NCBI GenBank assembly: GCA_020881085.1
Contig: JAJIYR010000175.1
Location: 1 to 10,108, forward strand
From: Rickettsia endosymbiont of Bryobia graminum
GTDB taxonomy: Bacteria > Pseudomonadota > Alphaproteobacteria > Rickettsiales > Rickettsiaceae
DNA length: 10,108 bases
Direction: 5' to 3'
The position numbers were made by a program, and so were the translations under genes. Under the pieces are notes generated by a model that worked only from the letters and a program-made list of their open reading frames with translations, had not been told where the DNA came from and ran no database searches. Below are positions 6,835 through 10,108 of the stretch, one piece after another. Each line of letters opens with the position of its first letter. Position 1 is the first letter of the stretch.

Positions 6835-9342
6835 ATGACGGATAACCAAGAACCTAAACAGAAAAGACTGACACTTGGCAGTTCAAAGCTGTCTCTTAAT
6901 AAGTCAACAGGACAAAGTAGTGTTACTAGAAGTTCTGTCAATTCTGCAAAAACTATAGTTGAAGTTAAGAAAAGTACTTCACAAAGTGCTTTATCATTTA
7001 ACAAAGTTTGGAGTCATCAGGGTTCACAAAGTACGGAATCTACTGCAAGTGAAGAGTTTAATAGGCGTCTAGCTGTTCTAAAAAATGCAGCTGCAGAAAA
7101 AGCTAGAGCTGAAAATAGTGATAAAATTATTCCAAGGCTAAGTGAAATATCACGAATGAATTCCATTCCTGTTGAAGAGAAAATTGAAGAAGAGATTATA
7201 GAGGATATTGCAGATGATCCTGTAGAGGTTGTTGAAGTAAAAAGTAATGAGGAGATTCATCTTATTGATGAAAAAGTAGAGCAAAAATCTGATAAAGGGC
7301 CTACCCCCTGGAATTTTCCTAAATCAATAATTGGCACTAGAACGCATTATGGTCTTGCCGTTGAAAATATTCCAGATAAGGATAAAGTTAGTGATAACAA
7401 AGTAGTCGTACCAAAAACTAAAGTTGAAGAGCCCAAGAAGCTAAAGAAAGCTGATATTTTTCACATGCTTGATAGTGATGATAGTTGTTCTGCTGGTAAA
7501 ACTAGAAGTCTTGCATCAATAAAAAGAGCAAGAGATAAAGTAAAACGTAAGGCTGAGCAGCATAATGCACCAGAAAAGATTTATAGAGAGGTAATTATTC
7601 CTGAAGTTATTTCTGTAGGAGATTTAGCAAATAGAATGTCTGAACGTGCAGCAGATGTGATAAAAGAGTTAATGCGTCTTGGCATCATGGCTACTAGTAA
7701 CCAAACTATTGATGCTGATACAGCAGAATTAGTAGCCACTACTTTAGGTCATACAGTTAAAAGAGTACAGGAATCAGATGTTGAGAATATATTAATTAGT
7801 GAAGCAGATAAAGAAGAAGATCTAAAACCTCGAGCTCCTATAGTTACTATTATGGGGCACGTTGATCATGGGAAAACGTCATTACTTGACGCCTTAAAAT
7901 CTACTGATGTTGCAGGTCAAGAAGCTGGAGGTATTACTCAGCATATAGGAGCCTACCGTGTTACTTTAGATAATGGTAAAGCTATTACTTTTATTGATAC
8001 ACCTGGTCATGAAGCCTTTTCTGAAATGAGAACCAGAGGGGCTAAAGTTACTGATATAGTGGTGATAGTTGTTGCTGCTGATGATGGGATTAAGCCGCAA
8101 ACAGTAGAGGCTATTAATCATGCTAAAGCTGCAAATGTTCCAATAATAGTTGCAATTAATAAAATAGATAAACCAGATATTAATCTTGATAAAGTGAAGA
8201 ATGAGCTTTTAATGGATGAACTAGTTGCAGAGGAACTAGGTGGGGATACAATAGTTGTGCCAGTTTCAGCATTAAAGAAAATGAATCTTGATAAGTTAGA
8301 AGAAGCTATTTTATTAGTAGCAGAAATGCAAGATTTGAAAGTTAATTACGGTGGTTTAACTGCGGGTGTTGTTATAGAAGCAAGAGTTGATAAAGGAAAA
8401 GGAACTGTTGCAACTGTATTAGTACAACGTGGTATCTTAAAGAATGGTGATATAGTTGTTGCTGGAACTAAGTATGGCAAAATCAAGAGAATGAATAATG
8501 ATAAAAATATAGATGTTACTGAGGCAGAGCCAACTGTACCGGTAGAGATTTATGGTTTAAATGAAGCACCGCGAGCAGGTGATCAATTTAACGTGGTACA
8601 AACAGAAAAGCAAGCTAGAGATATTATTGATTACCGCATACGTGTTGCTAAAGAAAAGAAAATTTCTGTTAACCAAAAATCAAGTTTAGAAGAATTATTC
8701 TTGAAAGCAGCAGGTGGTCGAGGGACAATTAAAGAATTGCCAGTTATTATAAAAGGTGATGTTCAAGGTTCTGTTGAAGCAATAGTATCTAGCTTACAAA
8801 AATTACCAAGTGATGAAGTAAAGGTGAGAATTCTGCATCATGCAGTTGGTAGTATAGTAGAATCAGATGTTACGTTAGCAAGAGCCACTAATGCTATTAT
8901 TATTGGTTTTAATGTTAGAGCAAATAATAATGCTCTAATTACTGCTGATAAGGATAATGTAGATATTAGATATTATTCTATTATCTATAATTTACTAGAT
9001 GATATTAAATTAGTAATGAGTGGGATGCTTTCACCAATTATTCGTGAGCAATATATTGGTAGTGTTGAAATTAGACAAGTATTTGTTGTATCAAAGGTTG
9101 GTAAAGTTGCAGGTTCTTATGTTACTAAAGGTATTATCAAGAGAGGGGTTGGAGTACGTTTATTACGTGATAATATCGTAATTCATGAAGGGAAGCTCAA
9201 GACTCTTAAACGTTTTAAAGATGATGTTAAGGAAGTACGAGAGAATTTTGAATGTGGTATTGCTTTTGAAAATTATGATGATATTAAAGAAGGTGATATA
9301 GTAGAAGTATTTGAAATTATTGAAGAAAAAAAACAATTATAA
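6835..9342 (+). CDS. infB: Translation initiation factor IF-2
   Basis: IF-2 (835 aa) is the GTPase that places fMet-tRNA on the 30S subunit and drives 70S joining. The N-terminus carries the IF2-associated motif ([15 protein letters not shown]), followed by a charged, low-complexity linker to about residue 245, and the IF2_N domain (about 250-320, [18 protein letters not shown]). The G domain has G1 GHVDHGKT at 341-348, the [10 protein letters not shown] switch region, DTPGHE from 388, NKID at 442-445 and SAL at 478-480. Domains II and III follow ([13 protein letters not shown]). The C-terminal fMet-tRNA-binding domain retains KRFKDD from 792 and the ECG motif at 806-808. Length and motifs are normal for Rickettsiaceae. 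The ATG at 6835 has only a weak AGAAG upstream. rbfA starts nine bases after the stop. Any promoter in the preceding 331 bases is unidentified. Confidence 0.98.
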   Translation: MTDNQEPKQKRLTLGSSKLSLNKSTGQSSVTRSSVNSAKTIVEVKKSTSQSALSFNKVWSHQGSQSTESTASEEFNRRLAVLKNAAAEKARAENSDKIIPRLSEISRMNSIPVEEKIEEEIIEDIADDPVEVVEVKSNEEIHLIDEKVEQKSDKGPTPWNFPKSIIGTRTHYGLAVENIPDKDKVSDNKVVVPKTKVEEPKKLKKADIFHMLDSDDSCSAGKTRSLASIKRARDKVKRKAEQHNAPEKIYREVIIPEVISVGDLANRMSERAADVIKELMRLGIMATSNQTIDADTAELVATTLGHTVKRVQESDVENILISEADKEEDLKPRAPIVTIMGHVDHGKTSLLDALKSTDVAGQEAGGITQHIGAYRVTLDNGKAITFIDTPGHEAFSEMRTRGAKVTDIVVIVVAADDGIKPQTVEAINHAKAANVPIIVAINKIDKPDINLDKVKNELLMDELVAEELGGDTIVVPVSALKKMNLDKLEEAILLVAEMQDLKVNYGGLTAGVVIEARVDKGKGTVATVLVQRGILKNGDIVVAGTKYGKIKRMNNDKNIDVTEAEPTVPVEIYGLNEAPRAGDQFNVVQTEKQARDIIDYRIRVAKEKKISVNQKSSLEELFLKAAGGRGTIKELPVIIKGDVQGSVEAIVSSLQKLPSDEVKVRILHHAVGSIVESDVTLARATNAIIIGFNVRANNNALITADKDNVDIRYYSIIYNLLDDIKLVMSGMLSPIIREQYIGSVEIRQVFVVSKVGKVAGSYVTKGIIKRGVGVRLLRDNIVIHEGKLKTLKRFKDDVKEVRENFECGIAFENYDDIKEGDIVEVFEIIEEKKQL

Positions 9343-9351
9343 TCATTGAAT

Positions 9352-9729
9352 ATGAAAAAAACTGCAGATAAAACTAGATCACATAGACAACAAAAAGCTG
9401 TAACATTAATTAATTCTGCAATAGTAGAAGTATTAAGAAATGGTAAAATGCTGGATAAGAATTTAATAAATTGTCCAGTTACCATTACTAAAGTTTTAGT
9501 AACAAGTGACCTAAAATTAGCAGATTGTTATTTCTTGCCATTTAACACTCATTTAAATGAAAAGGAGCTAATAGAAGCTTTAAATAAATCAAAATATACG
9601 ATTAGAAGTTTTGTAACTTCTAAAATTAATTTAAAATATTCTCCTGAAATTCGGTTTCATTATGACTATGGATTCGATAATACTTACCAAGTAGAAAAAT
9701 TATTAAAGCAAGATTATTCATTGAAATAG
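9352..9729 (+). CDS. rbfA: 30S ribosome-binding factor RbfA
   Basis: RbfA (125 aa) binds free 30S subunits near the 5' end of 16S rRNA and is needed for late maturation, also linked to cold adaptation in other bacteria. The single KH-like fold is visible: [12 protein letters not shown]...VLRNGK near the start, [19 protein letters not shown] as the central strands, and the C-terminal [15 protein letters not shown] signature strand and helix. An in-frame TTG at 9346 would add two residues, but I prefer the ATG at 9352. No clear Shine-Dalgarno is seen; with a nine-base gap from infB, coupling is likely. Sequence and length match rickettsial RbfA as I recall it. The truB and rpsO genes that follow in many bacteria are absent here. 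Confidence 0.93.
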   Translation: MKKTADKTRSHRQQKAVTLINSAIVEVLRNGKMLDKNLINCPVTITKVLVTSDLKLADCYFLPFNTHLNEKELIEALNKSKYTIRSFVTSKINLKYSPEIRFHYDYGFDNTYQVEKLLKQDYSLK

Positions 9730-9773
9730 TACATTTGTTAAGAGATAACATCTATAATAATTATTTGTTCTAA

Positions 9774-9827
9774 GTATATAGTAGCATAAGGATTTTTAAT
9801 ATCTCTATACTATATACAGATATTAAA
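9774..9827. repeat. Two interlocking 10-bp inverted repeats downstream of rbfA
   Basis: Two perfect 10-bp inverted repeats interleave. GTATATAGTA (9774-9783) pairs with TACTATATAC (9808-9817), and TTTAATATCT (9795-9804) pairs with AGATATTAAA (9818-9827). The second 5' arm lies in the loop of the first, so the two helices are arranged in crossed order. With no bases between 9817 and 9818 a complete pseudoknot looks sterically unlikely, so they are more likely alternative hairpins. They may form a weak rbfA terminator, although no T tract follows. All arms are A/T-rich, so chance is a real possibility. Confidence 0.45.
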
Positions 9828-9880
9828 TTTGATAAAGAAAAAGCTCAATTTATAATAACCAGGTTATTCAAAAATCTAAT

Positions 9881-10000
9881 TTATTTAATACCAACAGCTA
9901 GATTCTTTATTCCACTTAGATACTCGCTTTTGCTAATAATATTAGAATCTTTTTCTCCATTTAGATTAATAATTACCAAGCGCTTAAATCTCTTTTGGGT
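9881..10000 (-). pseudogene. Possible gene 3' end cut off at the IS200 junction
   Basis: On the minus strand a frame open from the IS end at about 10000 reads TQKRFKRLVIINLNGEKDSN then IISKSEYLSGIKNLAVGIK and stops at TAA (9883-9881). The mix of hydrophobic strand (RLVIINL) and charged residues looks protein-like. There is no start codon before the IS sequence, so if real it is the C-terminal 35-39 codons of a gene broken by the element. I do not recognise the family. An open frame of this length can occur by chance. The remaining 9730-9880 stretch holds only the hairpins described. Confidence 0.35.
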
Positions 10001-10034
10001 ATATACCCCGCCGCTTGCGGCGTAATATGGAGGA
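9997..10034 (+). mobile_element. Left end of an IS200/IS605-type element with subterminal hairpin
   Basis: A 12-base perfect palindrome GGGTATATACCC (9997-10008) is followed by a GC-rich hairpin CGCCG (10009-10013) CTTG CGGCG (10018-10022), directly before the transposase start. IS200/IS605 elements lack terminal inverted repeats and instead carry imperfect subterminal hairpins recognised as single strands by TnpA, so the position fits. The hairpin stands out sharply in GC from its surroundings. The exact insertion point cannot be fixed without the empty site. GGAGG at 10029-10033 is only one base from the ATG. Confidence 0.62.
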
Positions 10035-10108
10035 ATGAGCAAACATATACACAAAAGTCATAATGTTACGGTACTGCTGTATCACATGGTATTTCCAGCA
10101 AAATATCG
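10035..10108 (+). CDS. tnpA: IS200/IS605-type Y1 transposase TnpA, 5' part only
   Basis: The frame begins MSKHIHKSHNVTVLLYHMVF and continues PAKYR to the window edge (24 full codons). The 'H.VT.L.YH.VF..KYR' opening is the first beta strand of the single-stranded-DNA tyrosine transposases (Y1, HUH type) of IS200/IS605 elements, usually about 130-150 aa; similar proteins are common in Rickettsia. The HUH and catalytic Tyr motifs lie beyond the window, so activity cannot be judged. An in-frame TAA just upstream (10023-10025) and no alternative start make the ATG at 10035 the only candidate. The GGAGG almost touches the start codon, which should give poor translation, in line with the low expression known for IS200. 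Confidence 0.85.
   Translation, partial: MSKHIHKSHNVTVLLYHMVFPAKY

Noticed and set aside
9273..9485. Minus-strand open frame across the infB-rbfA junction
   Set aside because: Antisense to two confident genes, with no family resemblance.
9854..9868. 15-base palindrome AATAACCAGGTTATT as a terminator or operator
   Set aside because: The one-base centre leaves no proper loop and no T tract follows on either strand. As a protein-binding site it is possible but unsupported.
1..10108. CRISPR array, toxin-antitoxin pair, defence island or secretion genes
   Set aside because: There are no regularly spaced repeats and no accessory coding genes. All intact genes are housekeeping, apart from the transposase entering at the right edge.

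Overview
This AT-rich window comes from the chromosome of a member of the Rickettsiaceae (Alphaproteobacteria, Rickettsiales). From memory, the InfB, NusA, RimP and RbfA translations resemble Rickettsia proteins along their length, but they are divergent enough that Orientia or a 'Ca. Megaira'-type relative is also possible. Low GC, weak Shine-Dalgarno signals, decayed transposases and large non-coding gaps all fit a reduced endosymbiont genome. I do not assign a genus.

Layout. 1-459 is transposon debris on the minus strand: a decayed IS630-type transposase that runs off the left edge, abutting the first 28 codons of an IS3-type OrfA and an IS3-like end. 460-588 is a short promoter-bearing gap. 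589-4034 is pheS-pheT, the two subunits of phenylalanyl-tRNA synthetase, overlapping by ATGA and closed by a hairpin that begins at the pheT stop. 4035-4475 has no intact gene; it holds a possible decayed reading frame and a strong intrinsic terminator only 17-20 bases before the next gene. 4476-6503 is rimP-nusA. 6504-6834 is an unusually long gap for this operon and contains nested direct and inverted repeats (6659-6782). 6835-9729 is infB-rbfA. 9730-10034 holds alternative hairpins, a possible minus-strand gene fragment and the left end of an IS200/IS605-type element. Its transposase gene starts at 10035 and runs off the right edge.

How the genes work together. PheS and PheT form the tetramer that charges tRNA-Phe. 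RimP (30S maturation), NusA (transcription elongation, termination and antitermination), InfB (initiation factor 2) and RbfA (30S maturation) form the conserved bacterial rimP-nusA-infB-rbfA cluster, which ties transcription to ribosome assembly and initiation. The coding content is ordinary housekeeping. I found no defence system, CRISPR array, toxin-antitoxin pair or new multigene system. The points of interest are in the gaps: a terminator placed as a possible attenuator ahead of rimP, a repeat-rich insertion between nusA and infB, a chimeric transposon scar and an IS200 junction next to a possible broken gene.
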